From contig NZ_JALJRK010000046.1 in the NCBI RefSeq assembly GCF_024519725.1, forward strand, positions 1-41,059: a stretch of DNA of 41,059 nucleotides, read 5' to 3'. Origin of the DNA: Microvirga sp. Mcv34 (GTDB taxonomy: Bacteria > Pseudomonadota > Alphaproteobacteria > Rhizobiales > Beijerinckiaceae). Of this stretch, positions 8,456-17,078 are shown piece after piece. The notes under the pieces are model-generated. The model saw only the letters and a list, made by a program, of their open reading frames with translations. It made no database searches and had not been told where the DNA came from. The position numbers and the translations under genes were made by a program. Numbering within the stretch: the first letter of the stretch is position 1; every line of letters starts with the position of its first letter.

Positions 8456-8821
8456 CTACTGCGCCGGGGCCTCGACCTCCGATCCGGAGACGACCCGGCC
8501 CGCGGCCTTCTTCCTCTCCTTCGAGATCAGCATCAGGTTGCGGATATAGATGAAGATTGAGAAGGCCTGCCCTAGAATGATGACGATGTCGCTGCGGGCG
8601 AAGCCATAGACCAGGGTCATCAGGCCGCCGGATATGGACAGAATCCAGAAGCCGACCGGAATCACGCTCTTCTCGGCCTTTTCGCTGGCGATCCACTGCA
8701 CGAGAAAGCGTGCCCCGAAGACGAACTGCGCCAGCACGCCGAAGGCAGCCCACAGGTCGAACCGGGCGACGACCAGATCATAGAAATAGAGTCCCAGATC
8801 GTGGGAAAGACGCATCAACAT
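8456..8821 (-). CDS. LAB_N domain membrane protein (lipid A biosynthesis N-terminal-like)
   Basis: A 121-residue protein with three or four transmembrane segments. LAB_N features are visible: FGARFLVQWIASEKAEKSV, then PVGFWILSISGGLM, and a last helix FSIFIYIRNLMLISKERK. The domain is often encoded next to polyprenyl-phosphate glycosyltransferases acting on lipid A or LPS core. The start is ATG 8821, whose A is shared with the stop of the GT2 gene (TGATG), indicating translational coupling; ATG 8815 is an alternative. It is the last gene of a three-gene operon and is convergent with metC, 20 bases apart. Its biochemical role is not established. Confidence 0.8.
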   Translation of the reverse strand: MLMRLSHDLGLYFYDLVVARFDLWAAFGVLAQFVFGARFLVQWIASEKAEKSVIPVGFWILSISGGLMTLVYGFARSDIVIILGQAFSIFIYIRNLMLISKERKKAAGRVVSGSEVEAPAQ

Positions 8822-9555
8822 CAGACGATTTCCTGAGCAATGGGCACGCGGCGCCGGCGCCGGATCAACCACCAGACTCCGGCTAAATCAAGGATGCCGA
8901 CCCACAGGCGGTCGAACATACCGTAATTGGACCGGCCCGCATGCCGGGGCCGGTCGACCACATCCACATGAGCGATCCGGAAGCCTTCGCGCTTGACCAG
9001 GGCAGGCATGAAGCGGTGAAGAGCGTCGAAATAAGGCAATCGCAGATAAACGTCCCGGCGGAAGGCCTTAAGTCCGCAGCCCGTATCGCGGGTCCCATCC
9101 TTCAGGATCCGCCCGCGAACGCCGTTGGCGATCCGGGACTGCCACTTCTTGTAGGCACCGTCCTTGCGCCCCACCCGCTGCCCGGCCACGAGGGCGACCT
9201 GCGGATCGTCGAGGGCCGCAACAAGCTGGGGAATGAAAGCCGGGTCGTTCTGCCCGTCCCCGTCGAGGGTGACAACGATGGGGCCGCGGGCGGCGTGGAC
9301 GCCGGTTCGAACGGCCGCGCTCTGGCCGCAGCTCGCCTCATGCCGGACGAGGCGCAGCCACGGCCGCGTCGCCCGGGCGTTCCGAACCTGCTCCACGGTC
9401 GCATCCGTGGATCCGTCGTCCACATAGACCACCTCGAAGGGCGAGAGCGGTGCGCAGGCACGCTCGATCTCCTCGACCAGGGGGAGAATGTTGAGGGCCT
9501 CGTTCTTGACAGGCACCACGACACTGATGCGGGGGCCATGAGAAAGATCAGTCAT
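8821..9555 (-). CDS. GT2 family polyprenyl-phosphate glycosyltransferase
   Basis: A 244-residue GT-A fold enzyme like dolichyl/undecaprenyl-phosphate sugar synthases, which load a sugar from a nucleotide donor onto polyprenyl phosphate at the inner membrane. Motifs are ISVVVPVKNEA (10-20), YVDDGSTD (44-51), the metal-binding DGDGQNDP (98-105) and DTGCGLKAFRRDVY. The C-terminal end has a hydrophobic segment and a basic patch rather than the two or more helices of larger ArnC-type enzymes. Context (ArnT-like transferase upstream, LAB_N downstream) argues that it makes the lipid-linked donor used by the ArnT-like enzyme. The sugar (aminoarabinose, galacturonate or other) cannot be decided. Confidence 0.87.
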   Translation of the reverse strand: MTDLSHGPRISVVVPVKNEALNILPLVEEIERACAPLSPFEVVYVDDGSTDATVEQVRNARATRPWLRLVRHEASCGQSAAVRTGVHAARGPIVVTLDGDGQNDPAFIPQLVAALDDPQVALVAGQRVGRKDGAYKKWQSRIANGVRGRILKDGTRDTGCGLKAFRRDVYLRLPYFDALHRFMPALVKREGFRIAHVDVVDRPRHAGRSNYGMFDRLWVGILDLAGVWWLIRRRRRVPIAQEIV

Positions 9556-9602
9556 TCTTTACGGGCCATTCCTGGCCGCCTCTTCGAAAGCGGAACGAAG
9601 TT

Positions 9603-11312
9603 CTAGAAACCTGTCCCATAGACGGCGATATCGACCCGCCGACCGCTGTTGATATTGAATCCCTGGATTCTGGTCGAGAGCGTGGGCTGCTGTTTCAGGC
9701 GCTCATTCTCGCTCCGGAACTCACCTTCGAACCTTTTTTCCACGAATACGACACGGCAACCGCCCTGGCTCAGGAAAGCGGAGGCGTCGGCACCCGAATC
9801 GATCATCTCGAGTTTCGTGCCCGTCAGGAAGACGAGGCTCGGTTCACGGTAGCCGAGGGTTCCGACCTGGGGATCGGCGCAGGGTACGTTGTGAGCCGCC
9901 TCGGCGAGCCGGCCCGAAACCTTCAGGGAGCGCAGATCGAGCTGGGCGAACCCGAAAACGCCGACAGCCAGGAAGATCGCTGCCACGAAGCTCGCCCAAA
10001 GGGTCGGAACCATCCGGTTCTTCACGAAAAGCCACCAGGCCCAAAGCGAGAGAAGCGAGGACAGGGCGAGGAACGGGAGCGCTCGGTAAGGGATCATCCC
10101 GTCGAACGTCCATCCGACCACGGACAGGCCGATCGTCAGCCCAACCGGAATGAACGGGATGAGCACCGTCGCGATCTTGGCCGCCGGACGCTGCGGTCCT
10201 ACGAAGTGGCGCGCGATGGCCATGACCGTGATGATGGCGACCGCCGGCAGAAGCGGCAAGGTGTAGTGCGGGAGCTTGGTCGGAACCGCCTCGAACACGA
10301 TCCAGGATGGCACGATCCAGGCCAGGGCGAAGGCGACCGGCTCCTCGCGGCGGTGGATCCAGGCGAAGGGCACCGCGATGGCGGCCAGGATGGCCCCGGG
10401 CCAGAAGGTGGCGAAGAACGAGATCAGGTAGAAGCCCGGCGGCGCCCAATGCACCTTCTGGGCCGTGCCGACCTTACCCAGCATGTCGTGTCCGATGGCC
10501 TCCGCGTAGAAGGCGCCCTTGGTGTTGATGGCGATGGCGATGAACCACGGGAGGACGACGGCGAGCGTGAAGACCAGCCCCTGCCAGGGCTTCAGGGTCA
10601 TGAGCCAGCGGCCGGAGCGTTCCTTGTAGGACAGCACCGCAGCGGCAAGGCCCGCGAACATGATGACCAGCGGCCCCTTGATCAGGATTCCGAAGGCGAA
10701 GCCCGTCCAGAAGAGCCATAGTGCCCGTCTCGGCAGGGTCCCTGCCCCACGGCTCAGATAGGCCCGGGCCAGACCACCCATGACGGCGACGGAGCAGGCC
10801 GTCAGCATCGCGTCCGTCTTCGCCAATCGTGCCTCGACCATGAGGATGACGCAGGTCGCCATCAAGGCCGCCGTGAGGAACGCCCCCCGCCGCCCGAAGA
10901 AGGCCAGTGCCGCCCAATAGGTCAGCAGAACCGTCGCGATGGCACCGAACAGGGATGGAATCCGATAGAGGGCGATGGTGGTGCGTGCCTCCGGCACGCC
11001 CAGAGCCTGTCCGAGGGAGACGGTGGCGCTCTGCATCCAATAGATGCCGACCGGCTTCTTGTTTCGGGCCTCGTCCTGGAACCGGATGTCGACGAAGTCA
11101 CCGGTCTCCAGCATCTGCTTGGACGCCTGGGCGTAACGCGGCTCATCCCGGTCCATGGGCTGGAGCGTCGTGAAGCCCGGGAGGAAGCAGGCGAGCGACA
11201 GCAGCACGAGGACGGCGCAGAGCCGGGCATGGCTCCGCTCGACGAGGCTCGTCAGCTGAGCGACGGAGAGGTAGCGCAGAGACATCCGCTGCTGGGGGAC
11301 AGAACCGTCCAT
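9603..11312 (-). CDS. ArnT-like GT-C glycosyltransferase (PMT/RgtA family)
   Basis: A 569-residue polytopic inner-membrane GT-C transferase with about ten or more membrane helices. The first periplasmic loop carries the family catalytic acidic motif MDRDEPRYAQ, followed by KKPVGIYWMQ, as in ArnT and the rhizobial RgtA-D galacturonosyltransferases. These enzymes move a sugar from a polyprenyl-phosphate donor to lipid A or LPS core on the periplasmic face. The start is ATG 11312, preceded by GGAG; the codon before it is TTG. First gene of the operon, 47 bases before the GT2 gene. The likely outcome is a charged-sugar change of lipid A/LPS affecting cationic-peptide resistance, by family analogy. 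Confidence 0.87.
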   Translation of the reverse strand: MDGSVPQQRMSLRYLSVAQLTSLVERSHARLCAVLVLLSLACFLPGFTTLQPMDRDEPRYAQASKQMLETGDFVDIRFQDEARNKKPVGIYWMQSATVSLGQALGVPEARTTIALYRIPSLFGAIATVLLTYWAALAFFGRRGAFLTAALMATCVILMVEARLAKTDAMLTACSVAVMGGLARAYLSRGAGTLPRRALWLFWTGFAFGILIKGPLVIMFAGLAAAVLSYKERSGRWLMTLKPWQGLVFTLAVVLPWFIAIAINTKGAFYAEAIGHDMLGKVGTAQKVHWAPPGFYLISFFATFWPGAILAAIAVPFAWIHRREEPVAFALAWIVPSWIVFEAVPTKLPHYTLPLLPAVAIITVMAIARHFVGPQRPAAKIATVLIPFIPVGLTIGLSVVGWTFDGMIPYRALPFLALSSLLSLWAWWLFVKNRMVPTLWASFVAAIFLAVGVFGFAQLDLRSLKVSGRLAEAAHNVPCADPQVGTLGYREPSLVFLTGTKLEMIDSGADASAFLSQGGCRVVFVEKRFEGEFRSENERLKQQPTLSTRIQGFNINSGRRVDIAVYGTGF

Positions 11313-11475
11313 CAATCACTCCGGAGGCGGGCAAATCCTTCGTGCCGACAGGAATTCCCATAGCACGGGTCATCAAAGGGCGTGATGTCCTCTAAACCCG
11401 GCAGGAAGTCAAATTGACGGAAGGTAGCGGCGCTCCGGACGCATCCGCGAGGCCGAAAGGCGCGTCTGGCCTGCC

Positions 11476-12885
11476 TCAGATGATCCGGAGGTCGCCAGCG
11501 GTCATCTTCAACCCTTTGGTCAGCTGAGCGAACCTGATCTGGCCGCTGACCCCGGTTCCGTCCGGATCGTAATAGAGCGCGCCGGTTTCCCTATCGTAGA
11601 TGATCCGGTCGGATCGATCATGGGCCTTGGAGCCGGTCCAGAATGCCGCCGAAGGAAGCCTGCCCGCATGGCCCAGGTGCGAAAACGCGGCGTTCTCGAG
11701 ATAGATGGTGTCGTCTGGCACCGAGAAGTCCAGGATATGGTCCAGGTTGACGGCCTTCCTGGGTTTCGTGTCGAAGACGAAAGCGTCTTTCCCCTGGCCT
11801 CCGACGAGCACGTCCCTGCCGGTTCCGCCATACAGGGTATCTGCTCCGTCCAGGCCGCTGAGACGGTCCTTCCCCGCCCCTCCCTTGAGCATATTCGCAG
11901 CGTCATTGCCGACGAGCACGTCGCCTCCTGCACCCCCCAGGGCGTTCTCGACGAGCGACCTGGGGTCACCGTCGTACATGAGAGCATTGGCGATGGTGCC
12001 CCGGGCCGACTCGCCCGCACCGAGATCGGCAAGCTGGCCGGCTGAGGTCGTCGACCATTCGCCAGGCCGCAGGTCTACGCTCAGACCGGTCCTGTAGTTC
12101 GAGAAATCGAAGGTGTCGTTCCCTCCTCCATCCCAAATGGTCATGAAGATCCGGTTCGCTCCCGGAGCTCCCTGTCCTATTCCGTTGATGAAGGTTTCCC
12201 CGGTACTCGGGCTCCAGCGGTAGATCGTGTCTTCGCTGCGGGTGGTGAAGTTCGCACCGTACATCCGCTGAAGTGCGGCGATGTCGTACATCATCAGAGT
12301 CTGGCCGAAACTCCACGCTTCATTTTCCACATAGAGACCGCTCGCGCCGACATAGGACCTGTAGGTCGTCAGCGAGTATTCCATAGAATCGCGCTCTGCC
12401 GTCATGGCCCCGAATGCGCTCGTTTCATTGCCGTGCTTCAGACCGATTCCATGAAGAACCTCATGGATGAACACGAAATAGGCATAATTTCCGGGGGATG
12501 GTTGATCGAAACGACCGCCGCTCGTCCGGAACCAGGTGTCTCCGCCTTCCGGCGCCGAGGCCGGGAAGTAGGTCCAAGCTGTGCCCGGCTCGTCGGACCT
12601 CGCCAGGCGCAAGTCGGCTTGCTCGGACGAATTCTCGTGGATTTCAGTGAACTTCAGCCCAGTCACGTCCGAGATCATCGCGAAGACCCTGCGGACGGTC
12701 GCACTCTGAAGAGAGGTCAGCGGCTGGAAGTTGTTCTTGGCTTCGCCATAGCCATAGGAGTTTCCATAGACAGCGGCCTCAGACGGAAAGCTATAGGTCA
12801 GTTCCAAACTGTCCCAGCGCTGTCCGGACAGGACCCCGTCGATATCCTGATCGTATGTTCTATCCACGGGAGCCTGGGCTGCCAT
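11476..12885 (-). CDS. Serralysin-like RTX metalloprotease (M10B)
   Basis: A 469-residue secreted zinc protease. The zinc motif is HEVLHGIGLKHG (H141, E142, H145, H151) and the Met-turn is DSMEYS (M168, with the usual Tyr at 170). A typical DIAALQRMYGAN segment (201-212) leads into the RTX beta-roll: GGAGGDVLVGN, GGAGKDRLSG, DGADTLYGGTGRDVLVGGQGKD (about 317-367). No N-terminal signal peptide is present, as expected for type I secretion through a C-terminal signal. Unusually, Gly follows the third zinc His where serralysins normally have Pro, and the beta-roll is short. No type I secretion genes lie nearby. The start is ATG 12885 with AGGGGA upstream. Confidence 0.87.
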   Translation of the reverse strand: MAAQAPVDRTYDQDIDGVLSGQRWDSLELTYSFPSEAAVYGNSYGYGEAKNNFQPLTSLQSATVRRVFAMISDVTGLKFTEIHENSSEQADLRLARSDEPGTAWTYFPASAPEGGDTWFRTSGGRFDQPSPGNYAYFVFIHEVLHGIGLKHGNETSAFGAMTAERDSMEYSLTTYRSYVGASGLYVENEAWSFGQTLMMYDIAALQRMYGANFTTRSEDTIYRWSPSTGETFINGIGQGAPGANRIFMTIWDGGGNDTFDFSNYRTGLSVDLRPGEWSTTSAGQLADLGAGESARGTIANALMYDGDPRSLVENALGGAGGDVLVGNDAANMLKGGAGKDRLSGLDGADTLYGGTGRDVLVGGQGKDAFVFDTKPRKAVNLDHILDFSVPDDTIYLENAAFSHLGHAGRLPSAAFWTGSKAHDRSDRIIYDRETGALYYDPDGTGVSGQIRFAQLTKGLKMTAGDLRII

Positions 12886-13168
12886 CTCATTTCCCCTGAA
12901 TGGGACAGCAGATATGGCTCTAGGCGCCGATCATGGATAACCAGCAGGGAGTAACTGTGTTGGCGTTTCTGTATAGCTACTGATTGGGTATCTTTGCAGC
13001 AGGATTGCGAAACAAAATATCATCCGAGATCACAATCGAAACTTGGTTCCGGCTCTGACATCCTGCTCCCGCATCACGAATGGTTCGCCGTGCGGCCCTG
13101 GTGAGTTCGATCCTCATGAGAACCGATCCCAAGCCAGGGCAGCCCAGTTCCGGGACCCTGCTTCCAGT
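12886..13168. other. Intergenic region upstream of the RTX protease
   Basis: About 280 bases between the start of the protease gene and the end of the next minus-strand gene. The section around 12945-13035 is clearly more AT-rich than the surroundings and probably carries the protease promoter. I see no convincing hairpin or coding sequence; the open frames here do not show protein-like composition. Confidence 0.4.
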
Positions 13169-13600
13169 TCAGCGGAACCAACCGAAATAAAGCGCCCAGA
13201 GGCTGGGAGATCGGATGCCGCGAACCCTGCGGGCCGCTTCGTCCGCCCGCATGGCCTCGCCGCCATGGCAGGAGCAGAGGACGATATGCGCATCGTGGTC
13301 GGAGATCTGGAAGAAATCCACCGCGTCCCCGAAGGTATCGCTGCGCAGCCCCGAACGGCGAAGAAGCGGATCTGAATAGGCAACCGTCAAAGCGGAGCCG
13401 TCGGCCCGCAGGGCGAGGCGCTGAGCTTTTGGCTTCCACTCGATTTCATCCAGGGTCGTGAGGATCCGGTCCGGCTCCTGCTCCAGGAGCTCGACCCAGC
13501 GGTCGAGACGCTCGCGCTTGGACAGGACCGGCGCTTTGACGTCCTCGGGAATCTTGAGATCGGCGACGCTACTAAGTTCGGACAGAGGCCTGTGTTCCAT
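13169..13600 (-). CDS. Conserved-looking hypothetical protein, 143 residues
   Basis: I do not recognise this family. The start is ATG 13600 (MEHRPLSELS), chosen because GGAGGGG lies just upstream; a frame starting at 13639 would add 13 residues. The protein is soluble and mixed alpha/beta in look. The N-terminal half is acidic and helical (LSKRERLDRWVELLEQEP), the middle has strand-like segments (LTVAYSDPLLRRSG), and the C-terminal part has IVLCSCHGGEAMRADEAARRV with a Cys-Ser-Cys-His cluster that could bind metal. It ends in an aromatic tail (LWALYFGWFR). No operon partner is evident; the next upstream gene on this strand starts 126 bases before. Confidence 0.65.
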   Translation of the reverse strand: MEHRPLSELSSVADLKIPEDVKAPVLSKRERLDRWVELLEQEPDRILTTLDEIEWKPKAQRLALRADGSALTVAYSDPLLRRSGLRSDTFGDAVDFFQISDHDAHIVLCSCHGGEAMRADEAARRVRGIRSPSLWALYFGWFR

Positions 13601-13726
13601 GCTCCCCTCCTTGGCAGAAGAGCGGCTTCGAGCACCCACCAGCTACAGGCTCAACCTGAAGCCTATGGAAAAGTTCGAGGAACGGCCGACCCGACGTCGC
13701 TGATATTTTGCGCACTCCAGGGATCG

Positions 13727-14494
13727 TCAAGGGGATTTCAGCAGATGCACGACCGCAGGCATGCCCAGCGACACGCCCGACAGGAAGAGCAATCCGAGAA
13801 CGACCCAGCGCATGGTGGCGGGAGAGAGCGGTGGAGGCCAGCGGCGCGCGGCATGGGTTGCCCCCATGACGACCGGAATGGCGAAGAGCCCGGTCAGGGT
13901 CGAAGTGGACGGAAGATTGCCGGAAAAGACGACGAGGCCGTTCCGGAACACCGCGTTGAGCGCGAAGATCGTCACCAGGGTTTCCCGCACCGTCACCTGG
14001 GGCATCGGCTGCCGGTAGAAATGATAGACGAGCGGAGGCCCGGCGGTCGAAAACAGCCCGCCCATCAGGCCCGCGATGCTGCCGAAGAACATGAACGAAC
14101 CGTCGCTGGATGGCCGAGGAAGCGGCTCCGGCTTTCGGGCGAGTTGCAGGCTGGAAACGATGATCACGAAGCCGAGGATGAGGCGCAGGATGTCGGCCCG
14201 CGTTCCCGCCAGCCATTCCAGCAGCCAGTAACCGACGAAGAGTGTGGGGATGCTGGTCAGCATTACGACGAGAAACTCGCGCCACGCCACATCGCGCCAC
14301 CCCTTGTGGAGCATCTGGACGGCGTTCACGAACGTGAGAACGCTCACGAGCATCGCCGCATCGGGAAGCGACAGAAGGCCGGTGAGCCCGACACCACCCA
14401 TGGTGATCAGGCCGAAAGCGAAGCCGGTCAGGGTCTGGATGTAGGCGGCAATTCCGGTCAGCGCCAGAAAACCGATCAGCTCGACAAGCGACAT
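13727..14494 (-). CDS. TauE/SafE family sulfite-exporter-like permease (TSUP)
   Basis: A 255-residue membrane protein with about eight hydrophobic segments in two similar halves, as in the TSUP family. The repeat signature appears first as LTGFAFGLITMGGVGLTGLL (21-40) and again as FGSIAGLMGGLFSTAGPPLV in the second half, followed by the MPQVTVRETL loop. Family members move sulfite, sulfoacetate, thiosulfate or other anions out of or into the cell; the substrate here is not determinable. It stands alone: the sigma-factor gene upstream on the same strand is separated by 214 bases containing a long hairpin. Confidence 0.85.
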   Translation of the reverse strand: MSLVELIGFLALTGIAAYIQTLTGFAFGLITMGGVGLTGLLSLPDAAMLVSVLTFVNAVQMLHKGWRDVAWREFLVVMLTSIPTLFVGYWLLEWLAGTRADILRLILGFVIIVSSLQLARKPEPLPRPSSDGSFMFFGSIAGLMGGLFSTAGPPLVYHFYRQPMPQVTVRETLVTIFALNAVFRNGLVVFSGNLPSTSTLTGLFAIPVVMGATHAARRWPPPLSPATMRWVVLGLLFLSGVSLGMPAVVHLLKSP

Positions 14495-14646
14495 GCCTCA
14501 AGATCCTTCGGGCAGTCGGTCGTCTCTGCGGACGTCGGACGGGTATCAAGTCGCCAAACGCCGCGAACCGCTGCCTGAGAGCAGCAGCGCTCCGCAGATG
14601 GATGCCGCGCGCCTGCTCACAAGTTGGTGAGGCGGAGGCATAGAAC

Positions 14647-14683
14647 ATCGTGCGGAGAAGTGGAATGCACTTTTCCGCACGAT
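14647..14683. repeat. Long perfect-looking palindrome (terminator / rhizobial repeat family)
   Basis: Arms 14647-14662 and 14668-14683 pair over 16 base pairs with one G-T wobble and a 5-base loop (ATCGTGCGGAGAAGTG and CACTTTTCCGCACGAT). It lies 26 bases after the stop of the sigma-factor gene and can act as a bidirectional terminator. The inner part AAGTGGAAtgCACTTTT closely matches the hairpin at 32149-32173, suggesting a dispersed palindrome family like those known in Rhizobiales intergenic regions. Confidence 0.75.
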
Positions 14684-14708
14684 GCTCAGGTCTACAGAGA
14701 ATTGATCG

Positions 14709-15425
14709 TCAGGCCGTCGCCGAGTGGTCGTGGTCGACGCGGGACGTTCCCATCAGCTCGGCGAGACGGTTGCGAGCGCGATTGACCCGGCTTTTGATCG
14801 TCCCGACCTTCACGCCCAGGGCTTCCGCCGCGTCCTCATAGGACATGCCTTCGGCGCCGATGAGGATGATGGCCTCGCGCTGCTCCTGCGGCAGCTTCTC
14901 GAGCGCTGTGGAGAGATCCTGAAGCGCGAGCTTGTCCTCCTGGTCCGGGATCGCGATCATGCTCGCGGCATGGGTCCCGTCACCATCCTCCACCTCGCGG
15001 CTGGTCTTGCGATGTGTGGAGTAGAAGCCGTTCCGCAGGATCGTGAAGAGCCAAGCCTGCAGGTTCGTGCCGGACTCGAACGTGTCCTGCTTGGTCAGAG
15101 CCTTGAGCACCGTGTCCTGCACGAGATCCTCGGCCTGATCGACCTTTCCGGTCAGCGAGAGGGCGAAGGCACGCAGGTTCGGCAGGGCATCCATGACGCC
15201 GTTGACGAACTCCTGGTCGACCGGCTCCGTATGTGCACGGATGACCTGGGCGACACGATCAGCCAGACGCGCGAGGTCGCGCGGCAGCTTGTCCTCCGCG
15301 GGGTCGCCATAGAGGGCACGCAACTGCTTCCCGAGGTGCAGCCGCACAGCGGCGCTCAACGCAGCCGCAGAGTTGGCGGTCTCGGGACGGGTGAACTCGG
15401 ACTGGGGTTTGGAATTCTGTGGCAT
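14709..15425 (-). CDS. EcfG-like ECF sigma factor with a NepR-like N-terminal segment
   Basis: A 238-residue protein, longer than a typical EcfG (about 180). Residues 78-140 form sigma region 2 (MDALPNLRAFALSLTG, AEDLVQDTVLKAL, then LQAWLFTILRNGFYSTHRK). Residues about 170-225 form region 4 (LEKLPQEQREAIILIG, then MSYEDAAEALGVKVGTIKSR and NRARNRLAELMG). This is the EcfG group directing the alphaproteobacterial general stress response. The extra N-terminus contains LGKQLRALYGDPAEDKLP (31-48) and LARLADRVAQVI, resembling the NepR anti-sigma core (IGxQLRxLYDD...P). If real this is an anti-sigma/sigma fusion. No phyR or nepR gene is adjacent. Start ATG 15425; a palindrome follows the gene. Confidence 0.88.
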   Translation of the reverse strand: MPQNSKPQSEFTRPETANSAAALSAAVRLHLGKQLRALYGDPAEDKLPRDLARLADRVAQVIRAHTEPVDQEFVNGVMDALPNLRAFALSLTGKVDQAEDLVQDTVLKALTKQDTFESGTNLQAWLFTILRNGFYSTHRKTSREVEDGDGTHAASMIAIPDQEDKLALQDLSTALEKLPQEQREAIILIGAEGMSYEDAAEALGVKVGTIKSRVNRARNRLAELMGTSRVDHDHSATA

Positions 15426-15608
15426 GACCGACTATCTGGTGCATGCCGCTGCCATTTAAATATCCGAGCGACATTTGGACCATGAGATTTTTTCATGGCC
15501 GCGCCTCTGGATTTTATCACCCGTATGCCTAAGCGGCAGGGCTGAGCTATATGCTCTTCCGGACATGAGGCCAAACCAAGGCCATCGACAATTCAAGGAG
15601 CATGCGGC
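15426..15608. promoter_or_regulatory. Divergent sigma factor / xylB promoter region
   Basis: This 183-base region separates two divergent genes. It includes an imperfect inverted repeat, CCATGA (15480-15485) and TCATGG (15493-15498), around a T-run. I looked for the GGAAC/GTT promoter pattern used by EcfG and did not find it on the sigma-gene side, so self-activation is not supported by sequence. Confidence 0.3.
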
Positions 15609-17078
15609 GTGCCTCATTACCTCGGCATCGATGTCGGCACCTCAGCCGTAAAGGCGATCCTCGTCGACGAATCACAGATAGCGGTCGCGGAAGCGGATGT
15701 CCCCCTGCAGGTATCCCGACCGCATGATCTCTGGTCCGAGCAGAATCCGGAGAGCTGGTGGGAGGCGGTGCAGGCGGCGCTCGACCAACTGCGCACTCGC
15801 GCCCTGTCGGCACTCGCCGACATCCGCGGGATCGGCCTTTCGGGTCAGATGCACGGTGCCGTTCTTCTCGACGAGAACGACCGGCCGCTCCGGCCTGCAA
15901 TCCTCTGGAACGACGGCCGCTCCTTTCGCGAGGCGCAGGAACTCGGTGAAAGGCACCCCGAGCTGTCCCACGCCATGGGCGTCATTCCGATGCCCGGCTT
16001 CACGGCGCCGAAGCTCGTCTGGCTCGCGCGCCATGAGCCGGAGATCTTTCGCGCCGTGCGCAAGGTGATGCTGCCGAAGGACTATATCCGGCTCAAGCTC
16101 ACCGGCGAGATCGTGACCGAGATGTCGGACGCAGCCGGCACGTGGTGGCTGGACGAAGCCAAGCGCGACTGGTCCGACGCGGCGTTGGCAGCCACTGGCC
16201 TCAGCCGCGAGCAGATGCCGAGGCTCGTCGAAGGTTCGCAAGCGTCGGGCCTCGTGCGGTCCGATATCGCCGGACGATGGGGCCTGCGGAAGGACGTGGT
16301 CGTAGCGGGCGGCGCAGGAGATGCGGCCGCCGGTGCCGTGGGCCTGGGCGCCATCGAGGAAGGATCGGCCTTCATCTCTCTCGGCACGTCCGGACAGCTT
16401 TTCGTCACCACCCGGGATTTCAGCCCGGCTCCCGAGGCGGTGGTGCACTCCTTCTGCCACGCGGTGCCGGGGCGCTGGTTCCAGATGGCCGCGATGCTGA
16501 ATGCGGCAAGTTGCTTGGCCTGGGGCGCCCAGCTCCTGAAACGCGACATCGGGGAGCTCCTGCAGGAGACCGAGGCCGCCTATCGGAAGCCGTCATCCGT
16601 TCTCTTCCTGCCCTATCTCGCGGGCGAGCGCACGCCGCACAACGATCCTTATGCGCGCGGCGTGTTCTTCGGGCTCTCGCCGCAGACACAGCAGACGGAC
16701 CTGGTGCAGGCGATCCTGGAAGGCGTCGCCTTCAGTTTCGCCGACGCGAAGGAATGCCTCGCGCAGGCGGGCACTCCCCTCACGCATGCAGGAATGATCG
16801 GAGGCGGATCGCGAAGCGTATTCTGGGCCAAGATCTTCGCCAGCGTGCTGAATGTTCCGATGCTGCGGTATCAAGGCAGCGACAAGGGTCCGGCCTTCGG
16901 TGCCGCCCGCTTGGCGCGCCTGGCGACCACAGGGGAATCCCCCGAGACGGTGTGCAAGCCACCGGGCATTCTGGAAACCATCGAGCCCGACCCGCAGCTC
17001 GTCGACCTCTATCGCCCGAGGATCGAGGCCTTCCGCAGCCTGTATCGCGCGCTGAAGCCGGAATTCGGAAGGCTCTGA
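15609..17078 (+). CDS. xylB: Xylulokinase
   Basis: A 489-residue FGGY-family kinase that phosphorylates D-xylulose to xylulose-5-phosphate for the pentose-phosphate pathway. Seen are the N-terminal phosphate-binding motif YLGIDVGTSAVKAIL (4-18), the XylB-type SGQMHG (78-83), the catalytic Asp in GGAGDAAAGAVG (D238) and the C-terminal GGGSRSVFWAKIFASVL motif. Length matches XylB. The start is GTG 15609, favoured by AAGGAG eight bases upstream; the nearby ATG at 15602 is in another frame. It heads the sugar island but is 249 bases upstream of the transporter genes. No xylose isomerase is in the window, so D-xylulose may come from elsewhere or from a polyol. Confidence 0.92.
   Translation: MPHYLGIDVGTSAVKAILVDESQIAVAEADVPLQVSRPHDLWSEQNPESWWEAVQAALDQLRTRALSALADIRGIGLSGQMHGAVLLDENDRPLRPAILWNDGRSFREAQELGERHPELSHAMGVIPMPGFTAPKLVWLARHEPEIFRAVRKVMLPKDYIRLKLTGEIVTEMSDAAGTWWLDEAKRDWSDAALAATGLSREQMPRLVEGSQASGLVRSDIAGRWGLRKDVVVAGGAGDAAAGAVGLGAIEEGSAFISLGTSGQLFVTTRDFSPAPEAVVHSFCHAVPGRWFQMAAMLNAASCLAWGAQLLKRDIGELLQETEAAYRKPSSVLFLPYLAGERTPHNDPYARGVFFGLSPQTQQTDLVQAILEGVAFSFADAKECLAQAGTPLTHAGMIGGGSRSVFWAKIFASVLNVPMLRYQGSDKGPAFGAARLARLATTGESPETVCKPPGILETIEPDPQLVDLYRPRIEAFRSLYRALKPEFGRL

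Noticed and set aside
15426..15608. EcfG-dependent (GGAAC ... GTT) autoregulatory promoter ahead of the sigma gene
   Set aside because: No GGAAC was found on the relevant strand in this region.
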